DNA of 64,000 nucleotides from Volutella citrinella (GCA_034401135.1 JAWZSP010000004.1:3596001-3660000), one strand, 5' to 3'; shown: positions 47,947 through 63,889, counted from the stretch's first letter. The notes: generated from the sequence alone by a model not told the origin. Made by a program: numbers and translations.

Positions 47947-49434
47947 TCAACCGAACCGAGGCGTCAGGTCCCTTCCAGGGCCGTTGACTCGTCTCGGCGA
48001 TTGCTCGTCAGGGAGCATCATCCCCAGATCCTGGTGCGGCGGGGGCAGGGCAGGCACTGGAGGAACATCCCCGCGGCGCATCTGGCCCTTTTGCTGCCGG
48101 ACCCAGGAGCTCACGTCCTCGAGGCCCGGCCGGGTGTCGACGGAAGCGACGGTAGATCCAGTGAAGCGGCGGGGGTCGGCGGCAAATGGCTTGAACGACG
48201 CACCCCGCGTGGGCAGGGCGATGGGCGCGGGGGCGACGATGGTAGCGGTGCCCTCGGGGCTAATGATGATGTCGCCGTCGCCAAAGCCCGACGAGATAGA
48301 CGACACGTTGCTAACGCCGCTGCGGTGGAGGCTCCTCTTGGACAGCCTCGTCTGCGTCTTCGGGGGGTTGACGGCCCTCTCGAGCGAGCTAAGGCGGGTC
48401 GGGTTGTGCTTGGCGACGATCTCGACGCGGACGGCCTGCTTCTCGAAGAAGACGGAGTTGGCGGGGCTCGGGGGCTCGGAGCCGGCCTTGGTCGAGGACC
48501 GGGAGAGCGTCGTCGTGCGGTAGATGCCAAAGGGCTTCCCAGGCGCGGCGAACTGCGACTTGCGCCGCGTGTAGTCAAAGTGCGACTTGGCCGCCGCCGC
48601 CGCCGCCTTCTCGCGGATCTCGGGCGACTGCTCCTCGATGGCGTACCACTCGCGGGGGCCGAACAGCCTCCGCAGGACGGGCACCCTCGCGAGCACGTTG
48701 TAGGCGCGGCTGGGCTTCTCAAACGCCATCTCGTCGGCCTCAGGCTTGGGCTTCCGCTTCCTCGTGCAGGTGCACTTCTTTCGCATCTTCCACACCACGA
48801 AGCCGATGGCCAGCAGCAGAATGAATGCGCCTAGCCCCCCAATTCATGTTAGTGGACCCAAGAGAGACGGCAGTAGTTTGTTTGGCCGTGACATACCAAT
48901 TGATCCCGTGCTGAGCATAATCGCATTGAAGTGGTAGGGTAGCTTGTGGGTATCGGCGACCTGTGCCGAGTTAACGAGGCGTACGCAACACATGTCATGG
49001 GTGCTTTTGCCGGTTCGCAAAAACGATCACGGGTAGTCCAGTCTTTCACCTACCATTTCTTGGCTGAGAGATGGCGTCCTAACCGGCGCCTTCGTCGGGG
49101 TTGGTGGCGGGTAGTAATGATCGTCGTCATCGTCATCGGAGTCGTGATCACCGTCGCGCCTTTGCAGGTGACGTGACAATCGCAGTTTTCGGATACCCTT
49201 CTCGGCATTGCGCTTAACCTGGCGCATCATTTCATGATATGAGCTGTCCTCGTCTTCCGAGTCGTCCCAAAGCGGGACGGGAGCATGCGATGACTGTCTC
49301 TTGCTGAGCCTCAATGCGAGCCGCGAAGTCTTGCTGGCCTCCGCCCTCTTGATGCCGCCCTCATGCTTGCCTTCCACGTCCCTCGATTCAACCTCGGGCT
49401 GCAGGTAGTTGATGTGAATTGTGGGGGGTGCCAT
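47947..49434 (-). CDS. Uncharacterised single-pass membrane protein
   Basis: I do not recognise a named family. Model, minus strand: exons 49054-49434, 48897-48960 and 47947-48830, giving 442 aa. Introns of 93 and 66 bp have good consensus and keep frame. The N-terminal 130 residues are charged and contain an acidic Asp/His run (about 95-110). A membrane segment spans about 139-162, FNAIMLSTG followed by GAFILLLAIGFVVW, with the two halves joined across intron 2. Directly after it is a Cys/Lys-rich KMRKKCTCTRKRKPKP, a plausible stop-transfer and palmitoylation site. The remaining 270 residues are Ser/Pro/Arg-rich, with FGPREWYAIEE and a Pro-rich PPVPALPPP near the end. There is no obvious signal peptide, so orientation is unclear. 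It is convergent with thi20. Confidence 0.72.
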
Positions 49435-52400
49435 GGTTGCGGATATTGATGTGGTCTGGTCCAGCCTCGTGTGGTATTCGGTTCTTGTCTCACATGGATG
49501 TCGTAAAGAGCGTGGTGTATCAAACCGATGCCAGCTCGTTGAAATTGTACAAACAGGTCAATAAGAAGAATAAAGGACCAGCCTTGGGGAGAAACAAAAA
49601 AGAAAGGGAAACGAGGGAAAAAGAAGCCCCAGGGCGTGCTCCAGGCAGTTGCAATTTCAACGGGGTACAGGAGAAGAAGAAAGAGTTCAAGTAAGAGAGG
49701 AGAATGGAATCATGAGAGATGGGGACAGCTAGTGAGGAAATACGGATCCCACATGCGGGGGGCCATGTCACAGCCGAGCAGCAGTCGGTTCGGACAAGTT
49801 AATCGAGCAACAATTGGAAGATCACAGGCATGTTGGCGGGGTGGAGCCAGGGATCGCTCGAACATCGAGGGTCGAGTAGGGGGGGCAGATTCAAGCATAT
49901 TCGTCGGCCGCGGCAGTATCACAGAGAGAGATGCCCTACGCCCCCCTGTCCGGGCAGTCCGTGGTGTGGTGCTGGGAGAGCGAGGATGGAGAGAGAAAGG
50001 TTGGCTAGCGTTTCAGCATCGTCTGGGATGCACGGACGGGATTCGTCAATGCACCGCAAAAGAAGAGGCAGCCCCCCTTCAGAGCCTATGTTCAAGAGGC
50101 ACAGGGTGAGACGCTGGGCGGCTGAGAGAGCGCCGATCAGATGGGAGAGGGCCCAACGTCAAACCGACGTCCGTTCCCGTTTGGTGTTTTTCTTCCGCAC
50201 GAAGAGGCAACCACTGCCGCAGCCTCGTGTCACACGGGCTGAAGTGTACGGGGGTCGCCCAGTGATTGGTGGAGAGCGCGAGCCCGTCTCATCCACCGCC
50301 GGCGAGCGAGGCCGAGTTGGCAGTGTCGCCTTGCCTGTGCCGGCTATAATACCCCCTGGGCTGCCCGTTTCACCTCGTCGCAGATCGGCCCAGTCCTGGC
50401 GCTGTGAGGCTCGCCTTGGCCCCAGGAGAGGCAGAAGATCACGAGGTCCCGGGCTCCAGCACCATGCTGTTTGTCCCAAGCCCAGCCTGTCCATGCCCTC
50501 CCGTCTCAGCTGGCTCTCGGCTGCGCGAACCACGACCCGTCGTTGGAACAAACTGCGTCGCGATCTGGGTTGCCTTTACGGCCCGTTGTTGACGGCGGCA
50601 GAGGGTTCCCGCTCTCGCGTTGCAGCAATGCAGCTGGTGAAACTGGCCAAGGATGGGGCCGAGAATGAGAATGAGGGATTGGGGGGCGCAGCTGCAAGAT
50701 TACACACATTTTGATGAAACCTCCTCGACGCTCGATTGTTTACTTCTCAGCACCGCAGCCAACATCCTGGCTTCTATTCGGCATGGCTTCCGTCAGTTGC
50801 GTTCATATGATATAGGCGAGTATCAGCTGGTGATGGCATGACTGAACCAGGTACGGAATAGTGAGGGCAGATTTCCGCCTGTTTTGGACCTGCAACAGAC
50901 ATTCCTGCTATTTCGCAATCAACCGATGGACATTTCCTGGATGAGTGTCGACCCTTCCTCAATGGGCGGGCAGAGCAAGCGCTGTCGCCATGGCGCTTGC
51001 CAGTTGTGAACTGCTTCCCTGAACTCACAGCTCGCACCTGCCTCGTGCCGAGCACCTCAGGCATTGGTGGTGGTAGCCTGTCACTTGGGGCAAGGTGGTG
51101 GACGGAGCAACAGTGTACCTCGTGCTTGCGTTGCCCCAAATCCCATGACCACAGCGACGGGACTTTAATGAACCACTCCTGGCCTGTAGCATCAAAGGGT
51201 CCAAGATCAGAAGGACGCCGCCCTCCTAATATTCAAGTACTCGTAGTAATCAGCAAATGCCCATCGCTCGGACGACGGATCGAGCACCTCCAAGGCTGGC
51301 CCGTCCACGGGCTGTGCTCCCTGGTGAAGCGCGGGTCCGCTATTAGTGCGCATGCGGCAGCGGCTCCTAAGGTTTGGAGATGGAGCAAGAGGCAGATCCA
51401 CCCGGCCCAAGGGAGTGACTGGCTAACATGGCTGGGCGAAGGGACGGCTGCTATCAAGACGCATATCCCTCTAATTACTCTATCATGGCTCACCCAGGCA
51501 AAGAAAAAATGTCGGGATTAGGGGGGATTCTCAGCCTCCTGCTAATTTGTTCCACCTCGATAAGGTGGACAACATCCCGCTGCCACTGCAACTAAGGCGA
51601 CCGACCCAATCGCCATTGGGTGGACTGTAGACTGAGATGGATATGCAAGGAAAACCCCAGGCAAATTAACAGAATAGCGCTCGAAATAGCAGATCCATCC
51701 AGTCCGGTGGTCGGCGTCCATCCATGATTTTTTTTTCCTCTTCGTCAAACAAGTGGAAGATAAAATATGTCATGAACGTGGAGGCGCTTCGGCCTACCCA
51801 AATCGGGATAGGGAGGCATGGGGGAAGGCCCAGTACAGTAATTCTGCTGTAATAGCTTTACATGAAATGGAGTCGACATGGCATAATTGCTCACACATGC
51901 CAGATCTTCAGATCTTGAGGCAGTGGATTGCGGGCACTCGCTTGGGGAACAGCTGGTTGAGGTTCACCTTCGCCCTCTGCAGCAATCACATGCGTCGCGC
52001 TGACCGACACACCGACGGTAGGGAAGCTATCGGGAGCCAGCTGTCAGTCATGGAAGTTGTCCGGCTGGCAGCCAGATCACCCAACAGCACGTCAGCTGGC
52101 GCGCCATTCCATGCCACCTGCCCGAGCGTATACGCCTTTCGGAGCCACGATTGGGTAGATGCCTCGTGTCGTGCGCCATGGAGTCATGGACGAAGGGAGC
52201 GATGGATGGAGGAATGGAGCTTTGGAGCGGATGGCCATTGTCATGACCAGGGGCCCAAGCAGCGGCTGGGGTGGGAGGGGACGGGTTTTGTCCGCAGTCC
52301 GTCATTGCACACGGCGGGCGACTATGTGCTGAAAAGCGGATTCGAGCTTCGTTTAATGAGTGGATGACGAATCGACGGCATCCAGGGTCCTCGGTGAAGC

Positions 52401-54156
52401 GTCCTTTTTTTTTTTTAAACCTAGGGGTGGACAAGAATTCATAATAACGACAACTGGATGAACAGGGCGGGGGATAGCAGCAAACAATTCTCGGGGCTCT
52501 TGAATTTCCTTGCGCGGACCCTCCGAGAATCGAGCGAGCAAGGTGCGGCCAAAACCCGGGACTCTCGGGATCAAAGCCCGATCACACACAAGCTTCCACT
52601 GAGACAGCCAGAACTACGTAGGTACATGCTAATTAGGTATTTTACGAACAATTACAACATGCTCCTGATTGCTTAGTGCTACTACTCCATACTAATTAGT
52701 TTGTGCATAATCTTGTGCGACGCCCGGAATCCATGAACCGGGCCCAGGTCCGGTCGAGATGCCGGACAATCGGACCTGGCCCGGCCACCCACACAAGTTC
52801 AAGGTCAACTATCCGCATGTGCGTAATTATTACTGCAAAGAGCCTCCTCACTACTGGGCGGTGGCTGGTCCGAAATCTCAAACCCAGCGTAACAAGGCAG
52901 AACTCAGAAGGGGCCGGCACACCGGGGGGCAAAAAAATTTCCACAGTTGGGAAGCTCCAGTTCATGAGAGGGCCGCAATCCAGCCAGTCGAGCTTCAGTT
53001 GGCCGCCGGCCCCTCGAGACGGGGTGCCACAATCAGCTAGCGAGCGGGCCAGCGTGGGATATCTAGGCATCGGCCATTGGTCCGCAACGCCGTTCGGCGA
53101 GCTCTTGGGCCTGCCGGTCAGGGCACGGTGACCTTGAGCTCGCGTACATGTCAAGGTGAGCGGCAAGGGATGCAATTAGTTGTAAAAGGAGCTCTCTCAA
53201 GCTGTCTCTTGTCGGGTCCAATGCCTCGGCAGGCGTGGGTTGTATGCACTTCACATCATGCCAATGCAACAGCAAGTCGAGGACAAGGCCGCTCAAAAGG
53301 ATGTCTTCATGTCAACGCCTCTGCCCCTATCAGATCTGCACGGCGCAAGGAATTATTGCCATACTGGGAGGTGGGCTCGAGGAGGTTGTGAGATGGGATG
53401 GCTTGGCCGGTGTGGGACCAGCCAGTCAGGACTCGGGGGGCAGTCATGATTGAGGCGATGTGCAAAATTTTTGTGAGCACAATTCATCAGAGCTTTGCGA
53501 GCTTGCCTCAGGAGGTACCTCCAGCCAGCGCGCTCCCGCGCTGCCCCAGACAGACACTACTCGACCCCGGTCTGCCGCCACGTCAAGCACAGCGCGGTTA
53601 GATACATTATTTGATGGTAGTGAAGGGAATTACCTCGCAGCGGAGGTGGCAGGCCGGTGAGGTCGAGGTACCTTGAGGTGAGCGCAGTGGGCGCCTTGGT
53701 GGTGACGTCTTGGGGTAAGGTACTAAGCAGATTGGCCCGGTCGCAGGTAAGGTACAGTGGGTGGGTGTAGGCAAGATACCTGGGGACTCCGAAAGACGGG
53801 CACCAAACTTGCATGTGCTACGCACTACCGGCGCCGACGGAGTACCCTGCAGCGGCTAGCCCAACTGCAGAGGTACAGTCCGCAAGGCCCGTCCGCCGCT
53901 CTCCACAGCCCACAGCGCGCCGCCGCCGCCCCATCGCCGGCGCGCATGCAATTGCCCAAATTCCCTCTGCCCAGCGTCCCGACTTTCCTGTGACTCGACT
54001 CCCTCTCCGTGCTCTCGTCATCACCACTTGCTCGCCCGCTCGCTATCGCTTCTCTCCTCCTCCCCCATCTCTCTTCCCTTGCCTCCCGCAACCCTTTGCG
54101 CGCTCCTCGCTGCTGCTCGACCCCGCCTCCCTCAATTGAGCTCCGAGCATATCGCA
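49435..54156. other. Gene-poor spacer of 4.7 kb
   Basis: No gene is supported. The longest open frames (about 290 codons at 49.83-50.71 kb and 200 at 51.75-52.37 kb) lack domain-like sequence and overlap other frames. A T12 tract lies at 52407-52418. A cluster of GGTAC motifs with a 12-bp palindrome occupies 53511-53876, just upstream of the NADH dehydrogenase gene. Confidence 0.55.
53511..53522. repeat. 12-bp palindrome GGAGGTACCTCC
   Basis: Perfect palindrome centred on a GGTACC site. It is the first of five GGTAC motifs between 53511 and 53876, upstream of the gene starting at 54157. Confidence 0.85.
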
Positions 54157-56062
54157 ATGGCGTCTTCTGCGCGAGCCATGATGGCCATGCAGCGGGCTAC
54201 TGCCGCTGCAGCCCCAAGCGGTCGCATCGCCTCCCGCGCCCTCACCACCGCCCGGCCCTCGGTCGCCATGAAGCTCCAGAACACCGGTCGAGTCGCCTTC
54301 CGAAGGGCTTACTCTGACGAGGCTCCCAAGCCCAAGCCTGGCAAGCTGCGTCGCACCCTGCGATGGACCTGGAGGCTCACCTACCTGTCCGCCCTGGGCC
54401 TCGTCGGATACAGCTGTTACACCATCTACGACGACCGCCACCCCAACGAACAATTCCCGCCTGACCCTACCAAGAAGACTCTCGTTGTTCTCGGTGAGTT
54501 CAATCCCTTGGTCTGCGCAATCGCAGATTGACGAATTCCCACGGCCCAACGGGTGGGGTGGAAAGTCAAATGTAGATAAGACGGCAAAGCCAGCTAACAC
54601 TTGGACGCGCCCATCTAGGCTCCGGCTGGGGTTCCGTTGGTCTCCTGAAGAACCTCGACACCGAAAACTACAACGTCGTGGTTGTCTCGCCTCGCAACTA
54701 CTTCCTCTTCACCCCCCTTCTCCCCTCATGCACCACCGGCCTCATTGAGCACCGGTCCATCATGGAGCCAGTGCGCACCATCCTCCGCCACAAGAAGGCC
54801 TCCGTCAAGTACTACGAAGCCGAGGCATCCTCGATTGATCCCGATCGCAAGATTGTCAAGGTCATTGACAAATCCGAGGGCAAGGGCGCCACCTACGAGA
54901 CTGATATCCCCTACGACATGCTCGTGATTGGTGTCGGCGCCGAGAACGCCACCTTTGGCATCCCCGGCGTCCGCGAGAACAGCTGCTTCCTCAAGGAGAT
55001 TGACGACGCCCAGCGCATCCGCAAGAAGATCATGGACTGCGTCGAGCGTGCCTCCTTCAAGGGCCAGACTCAGGAGGAGATTGACCGTCTCATGCATATG
55101 GTCGTCGTCGGCGGTGGTCCCACTGGCGTCGAGTTCGCCGGCGAGCTTCGCGACTTCTTCGAGGATGACATCAAGAAGCTGATCCCCGACATCAGCCCCC
55201 GCTTCAAGGTCACCCTCATTGAGGCTCTCCCCAACGTCCTGCCCTCCTTCTCCAAGCAGCTGATCGAGTACACTGAGAACACCCTGCGTGAGGAGAACAT
55301 CGACATCAAGCTCAAGACCATGGTCAAGCGCGTTACGCCCGACTTCGTCGAGGCCGAGTGCGTTGCCGCTGACGGCTCCAAGGAGCTCCTCCGCATTCCC
55401 TACGGTCTGCTTGTCTGGGCCACTGGCAACGCTGTCCGACCTCTGGTCAAGGACCTCATGTCCAAGATCCCCGCTCAGAAGGACTCCCGCCGCGGCCTCG
55501 CCGTCAACGAGTACCTCGTCGTTCAGGGCGCTCGTGACATCTGGGCTGTCGGCGACTGCGCCGTTGCTGGGTACGCTCCCACCGCCCAGGTCGCCTCCCA
55601 AGAAGGTACCTTCCTGGCTCGTCTGTTCAACAACATGGCCAAGACTGAGGACACCGAGGCTCGCATTAAGGAGCTCAGCAGCAACCTGAACCTGCAGCCC
55701 GGCAACTCGGCCGAGACCAGCCAGGAGATTGCCACCCTCGAGAAGAAGCTGCGAAAGATCAAGGACGTGAAGCCCTTCAAGTACTCCCACCAGGGAAGCT
55801 TGGCCTACATTGGCAGCGAGAAGGCCGTTGCCGATGTCACCTGGTGGAACGGCAACCTGGCTACCGGCGGTAGCCTCACCTTCCTCTTCTGGCGCAGCGC
55901 CTATCTCTCCATGTGCTTCAGCGGTAAGTTTCTGGTCCATTCGCTCGTCCTCATGTCGAGTTTCTTGCTAACTCTTACGCCCCAACAGCCCGAAACCGCA
56001 TGCTTGTGATCCTCGACTGGCTCAAGGCGAAGACCTTTGGCCGCGACGTTTCGCGAGAGTAA
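54157..56062 (+). CDS. nde: Alternative (type II) NADH:ubiquinone oxidoreductase, mitochondrial
   Basis: Rotenone-insensitive, non-pumping NADH dehydrogenase passing electrons from NADH to ubiquinone at the inner membrane. Model: exons 54157-54493, 54619-55923 and 55989-56062, giving 571 aa, with introns of 125 and 65 bp. An Ala/Arg/Ser-rich mitochondrial presequence occupies about residues 1-55. A hydrophobic segment at 70-91 (TYLSALGLVGYSCYTIY) follows, as in the external-facing NDE group. Two dinucleotide folds are evident: GSGWGS (113-118) for FAD and GGGPTG (277-282) for NADH. Other family marks are SPRNYFLFTPLLPS, IWAVGDCA and AQVASQEGTFLA. No EF-hand insertion is present, so it is not the calcium-binding NDE type. 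External versus internal orientation is inferred from the membrane segment only. Confidence 0.93.
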
Positions 56063-56849
56063 TTCAAAACCCCGACCCGAGAAACTACTACATAGTGTGA
56101 GAGATACGATATCCCATTGAGCCGGAGCAGCCGCAGGTCCCAGGGACTCGCGGCGCGCAGGGCCTATGACCATCTGTTTTTTGGAGAAGGGCCGGTGTAC
56201 TTGGGAGCATTCTACTGGGCTGGACTAATAGACGTCTGATTAGAATCGGGCTTGGGACGGGATGCTTCGTTATTTTGTAAACCTTTTTTTGCTTTGTTGT
56301 TTTCATAGTGTTCTGCTCTTCTCCTACGACCTGCTATTCCTTCCTGAAACCGAACCTAGAGCTGGAAAGGGGGGCAGGACTATTATACACCTAGTGAACA
56401 AACAAAAAGAGAACGTGGGGTTGCGAGAGGAGGTGAAAACATCATTCATGATCGATTGAAAAACCATCTTTGCATAACATTTCTGTGCATAAGCCCCTTG
56501 TCCCTGCACCAGCGAGATCCCTCCCGCAGTCTCCCGTCAGAAAGGGAATCATCGGGAGCAGTCTCGGGAAGTCGGTTTCTTTGGTCGCCCACTCATTGGC
56601 CAACATGCTCCGCTGTCGGTTGCTCCAAAATGACTTTCTTCTCCAATCGACCCCGCGGCGGGAGACCGCCCCGCCACATGCAGGCATGGAGTATGGAAGG
56701 CCGGCGGGCAAACCGGCAGGGCTAACGAGTTGCTAGTCAATCCGGAGCAGTTGGAACACCACATTGAGGTCGGGGGGAGCTCTGGAGTCATCGTCATTCG
56801 GGAACAGAGCTCTTGCTTCTCCGTCAAAGCACGCCCACGTCGTCAAAAC
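56063..56849. other. Spacer between nde and kynureninase genes
   Basis: About 790 bp comprising the 3' flank of nde, with T-rich tracts near 56284-56303, and the kynureninase promoter. No gene is supported. Confidence 0.55.
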
Positions 56850-58498
56850 ATGGCCGCCCCCGATCTGCTGCCCGAAGGCACCGTCAGCCTGGAGTTGGCC
56901 GTCAAGCTCGATGCCGAGGATCCCCTCAGACACCTTCGGAGCGAGTTCCTCATCCCCTCCAAGTCCGACATCTCCCGCACGACCCTACCCTCTTCGGACC
57001 CAAGCGCAGGCATGTAGCAGCAAGCCCTTACTCGCCTCGTCTCGCCCAGCCCTGCGCTGATCTGCCCTATTGCCCCTCTGCCCTACTCCCCTGCCCTCCT
57101 CTGCCGGTTCCGTCCTGCTGACCACCTTTCGCCCCGTTCCAGGCCCGGCCAGCGGCGATGACGCAGGCGCTGCTCGCGACGAGGCCATCTACCTCGTGGG
57201 CAACTCGCTCGGCCTCCAACCTCGGCGCACAGCGACACGCATCCAGCAGTATCTGGACACCTGGCGCACACAGGGCGTCCAGGGCCACTTCAAGCCGCTC
57301 GAGGGCTCGCCGCTGCCCACTTGGCTCGACATTGATGACCGTGCCGCCGAGATGATGGCCCCCGTCGTGGGTGCGCAGACCGACGAGGTGGCCGTCATGC
57401 AGACGCTCTCGGCGAATCTGCATCTGCTGATGGCCGCCTTCTACAAGCCAGATCCGAAGGGCCGGCACAAGATCATACTGGAACGCAAGGCATTTCCTAG
57501 CGACCATGTGAGTTCCCGCCTTCCGTCCCCCCCTACAACCTGGTTGGTTCTAGGAGCGGCATTGGTAACACACTGGAGTTGTGCAGTTCGTCGTCGAGTC
57601 GCAGATCCTTCACCATGACCTCCGCCCAGAAGATTCCATGGTCCTACTCGACCCTCGGGACGGCAGCGAGCTCCTTTCCACCGATTACATCGAGTCCGTC
57701 ATCGACGAGCACGCCTCCACGACGGCTGTCTTACTCCTCCCGGGCATACAGTACTACACGGGCCAGCTGCTAGACATCCCGCGCCTGACGTCCTTCGCGC
57801 AGGCTCGCGGCATCTTCGTCATCTGGGACCTTGCCCACGCGGTCGGTAACGTGCCGCTCCAGCTCCATGACTGGTCCGTCGACGCGGCCGCCTGGTGCAC
57901 GTACAAGTACCTCAACGGCGGGCCGGGCTGCATCGGCGGGCTGTTCGTGCACGAGCGCAACGCGCGGGTCGGCGCGGAAGGGGAGCACCGCCCACGCCTG
58001 GCCGGCTGGTGGGGCAACGACAAGGCCGGCCGCTTCGGCATGACGCCCGGGTTCCGCCCCGTCTCCGGCGCCGCGGGCTTCCAGCTCAGCAACCCGTCGG
58101 TGCTGGACTCGACGGCCCTCAGCGCGTCCCTCGAGGTCTTCCAGCTGGCTGGCGGCGTGGCGCCCCTGCGCGAGCGGTCCCGCCGCCTGACCGCGTTCCT
58201 GGTCGCCGCCCTGGACCAGCACATGGGCGCCGGCCTGGCTGGGGAATGGTGCGTCGTGACCCCGAGAGACCCAGACGCCCGCGGTGCGCAGGTCAGCCTG
58301 CTGCTCGGGCACGGGCTGCTGGATAACGTCATGGCTGGGTTGGAAAAGCGAGGTGTGCTGGTGGACGAGCGACGGCCAGACGTGATTCGCGTTGCGCCCG
58401 CGCCGCTGTACAACACATTCAGGGATTGTTGGGACTTCGTCACGGCGTTTGAGGGGGCACTGAGGGAGGCCATAGATGCCAAGGCAGGGTCAATGTAG
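56850..58498 (+). CDS. bna5: Kynureninase (PLP-dependent)
   Basis: Cleaves 3-hydroxykynurenine or kynurenine to (3-hydroxy)anthranilate and alanine in tryptophan degradation and de novo NAD synthesis. Model: exons 56850-57009, 57143-57507 and 57587-58498, giving 478 aa. Family motifs are [41 protein letters not shown] and the PLP lysine in [12 protein letters not shown] (Lys282). Later marks are [15 protein letters not shown] and GFQLSNPSV. The first intron starts with GC (AG|GCATGT) and ends TTCCAG. It is the only donor found in the region that keeps the reading frame, since the nearby GT gives the wrong phase. The C-terminal half is extremely GC-rich. It follows the nde gene in the same orientation. 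Confidence 0.94.
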
Positions 58499-59292
58499 TC
58501 TTTGTGTTGGGCCCTTGTCAAGAGGCGTCGCGGTTTTTGGTGTCAACTTAGCCGGTTGGGGCTCGCTCGAGGCGGCCCACTACCTCTGCATTCGAGGAAA
58601 TCAATGAGTGTTCCACGGATGCTGCTTCTTGTAAATTATGTCCTTTGAGGCGATTTTTGCGCGTAGCTGTCTTGAGGTTTCCCATAGTGTATCGCCCTTT
58701 GACGACTTCACATTATCCATATCTCAAGTCACGCTATAAGATGTTATGGCAATCACTCACCTCTGTCCCCTCCAACACAACCATAGATGCTGATATTTTA
58801 ATATTGGCAATTAATGGCCTCCAAACAGTAAAACCTTCACTAACCAATAAATCTCGACCAAGGCCTAGAAGTCGCTCCTTCACTATTTCCAACAATGGCG
58901 ACGAAAACCTAGGGTAGGCACAACTGACAGGAATGATTACATCAGCCGCGTCAAGGGTCTGTGGCGTCCTCGAGTGGGACTCGGTACGTACCTCCGCTTG
59001 ACGGGCACGCCGCAAGGCTCCAACGCCTAGACTTTTTTTTTTTTCCCTTTTAGCGGCGCAGGCCAAGAAAAAATAAACCAGGCGCAAAGGCGGCTTTCCA
59101 ACTCAAACCTTTCAACTCACAATCACAATCTCCCTCCGCATCATCCCCAACCCTCGGATTCGCGCTCCTTTTCATCATCCAGAGGGAAGATCTCGTCAAT
59201 ACAGAGATCCAAGTTCGCGTACCCCTTTTACTTTCGTTTCCTCTCCCCCCCCAAAGTAGACGGGTTCCCTCTCATCTATCCCCCCTAACATC
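58499..59292. other. Spacer and leader of dbp2
   Basis: About 800 bp. The left part is the kynureninase 3' flank and is AT-rich near 58.73-58.85 kb. A T12 tract at 59033-59044 lies about 250 bp before the dbp2 start. No gene is supported. Confidence 0.55.
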
Positions 59293-61907
<2,615 letters not shown>

Positions 61908-63469
61908 GATGCTAGCTATAGCACATCTACCCAGGCAACACCGGCTGGATTGACTCTCGGCATCACGAACGAGGCCAGGGCTTCTGCGGATGGCCACACT
62001 ATTTTCACAAAAGTACATGACACACCATTGGCGTTTAATTTGTTAGAGGGCAGGTGTGGTTCGACTAGACTTGATTGATGATGACTCGCCACCAAGTGCG
62101 CGTCTGGATCACGGTTTGCGTGCGTCTCCGGTTTGGAGCGTATCATTTGACGGCATCTTTCGGTTTTGCTTTTGCTTTTGACAACGTTGCTCGAGGAAGT
62201 GGTTTTTAGATTGACATTGGTCTGGGGATGACAAAATTTGACAGTTTTGATAGTCGATCCAGGCCTGAGGGCGAGAAGCCACCAATATCAGGTCTGCTGG
62301 AGGATTCGAGGCCTGAGAGCCGATGAGAATCCGAGGTCGCTTGAACACGGCTAGCACACTCAATTGGGGTGCTCGACGTGGTCCTTCTGTCGACAGACAA
62401 TTTATAGATTTACGTATGCATAAACAAATCAGGTCCATAATTACGATGTGTTTGCCTCGATCGATACCTGTGCATCTGTCAATGTAGGCTGAGAATACTG
62501 GAATACTGGCGCAACCTCAACCTCCTATTCACATATGAGCCTAGCTTGCCATTCCCAGCCGGCGCATTCTAGACATGCCCGTCTGGAGTCTCATTGGGGA
62601 CTTGTACTCTCTGCTTGATTGTTATATCACGGAGTCTTGGGTGGTGTTGTTCCTACTTCCCCCTTCCGGTTCGGAGACGGACTTGGGGACGATGTTATCT
62701 CCGAGCAAGGGATGAGCAAGGTACAGTCACTCCGCAGCCGGCTGTAGGTTTTTGCTGTTCAATCTAGGCCCCTTCATTCTGGTGGGCGAAGACGCCTTAT
62801 GTGACGACGGGGTGTCAGTCCGGATGATGGTGTTGTGTTGAACAGCACATCATGGCAAACAAGATCCCTGGGATCACTGGCATATTGGTGAAGTGAAGAG
62901 CAACTCAGCCTCTGGCTGGCCTTGTGGAAAGACGGACGGCGAGCTGAAGGCTAGAGACCAAGAGAACGCACCTCTCAGGGGGAGTACGGCCTGTGAAGGA
63001 TGCTGATCCGCGTTACTTGTCGATCCCCTCCTCGCGCATCACTTCCGTGTTTAGGAGACGCGATTGAAATTCACGAAGAGCACCTGGAGCACCAGGCTCC
63101 CTCTCCAGCGGCTCGGGCTTCCTCAACACCAGCTGCCACACGCGAAAGGGCCAAGAGGGATGAGCTGACTAGCTCACCCGTGGTGCTTACGTAGGTCGCG
63201 CGGCGCGCGGTGTGTCAACGAGTTGGCGGAGCAGACCGCCGGCCTCTCTTCCCTCACCCTCTCTGCCTTGCGTTCTAGAAGGGCCAATTGCCGACCAGAC
63301 GCCCGCTTGTTCCTCCCAAGTGCCCGGTTTGCGTACGGCATTCTCCGCACCGCCCTCTGGCTCTTCTTTTTTTAACAGCAAGATCGGCCGCTTGCTGAAG
63401 GAACAAGAGGGTGGCGATGTGCGATGCAGGCAAACATGAATACTACCCACTAGCTTTGTTTTTTTGTTT

Positions 63470-63498
63470 TATTTTTATTTTTATTTTTATTTTTTATT
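63470..63498. repeat. (ATTTTT)n microsatellite
   Basis: Four to five imperfect ATTTTT units following a T-rich stretch that begins at about 63456. Confidence 0.85.
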
Positions 63499-63889
63499 TG
63501 GGGGCCTCACCGGGCAGAGTCATGCGCCCGGGCAGGCATTGGATCCCAGGGCCAGCCACCGGGAACAGCCTCTGAAAAGAGGCAATGTTGCAGAGTCGTT
63601 GATGAAGCCCCTGACATGCAGAGAGCTCTCAAGCAGCGCCCGCGCATCTCGCAGAGGTGGACACGCCATTGTAGGAGGGGGAAATGATGGAAAGGCTTCC
63701 TCCACTCCACACAGAGGCCTGTCCACTTAGGGAGGGGGAGTGAGACGCGACAGCAGAGGACTGGACGGGATGTACCCAAATTGTCGTGGCATTTGGTAAG
63801 GCAAGGTCATCAATCCCCAGCCCCAGCCCCGGCCAAGCAAGCCCCAGGAGGTGGCATGTGTGCAGCAGCGTCGTAGTTAGTGTATTACC

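Noticed and set aside
49830..50714. Open frame of 294 codons on the plus strand in the 49.4-54.2 kb spacer
   Set aside because: Composition is Arg/Gly-rich without domain-like pattern. It overlaps equally long frames in other phases, has no plausible exon partners, and lies in GC-rich DNA where long random frames are expected.
54726..55940. 404-codon minus-strand frame antisense to the NADH dehydrogenase
   Set aside because: Antisense shadow of a strongly codon-biased gene.
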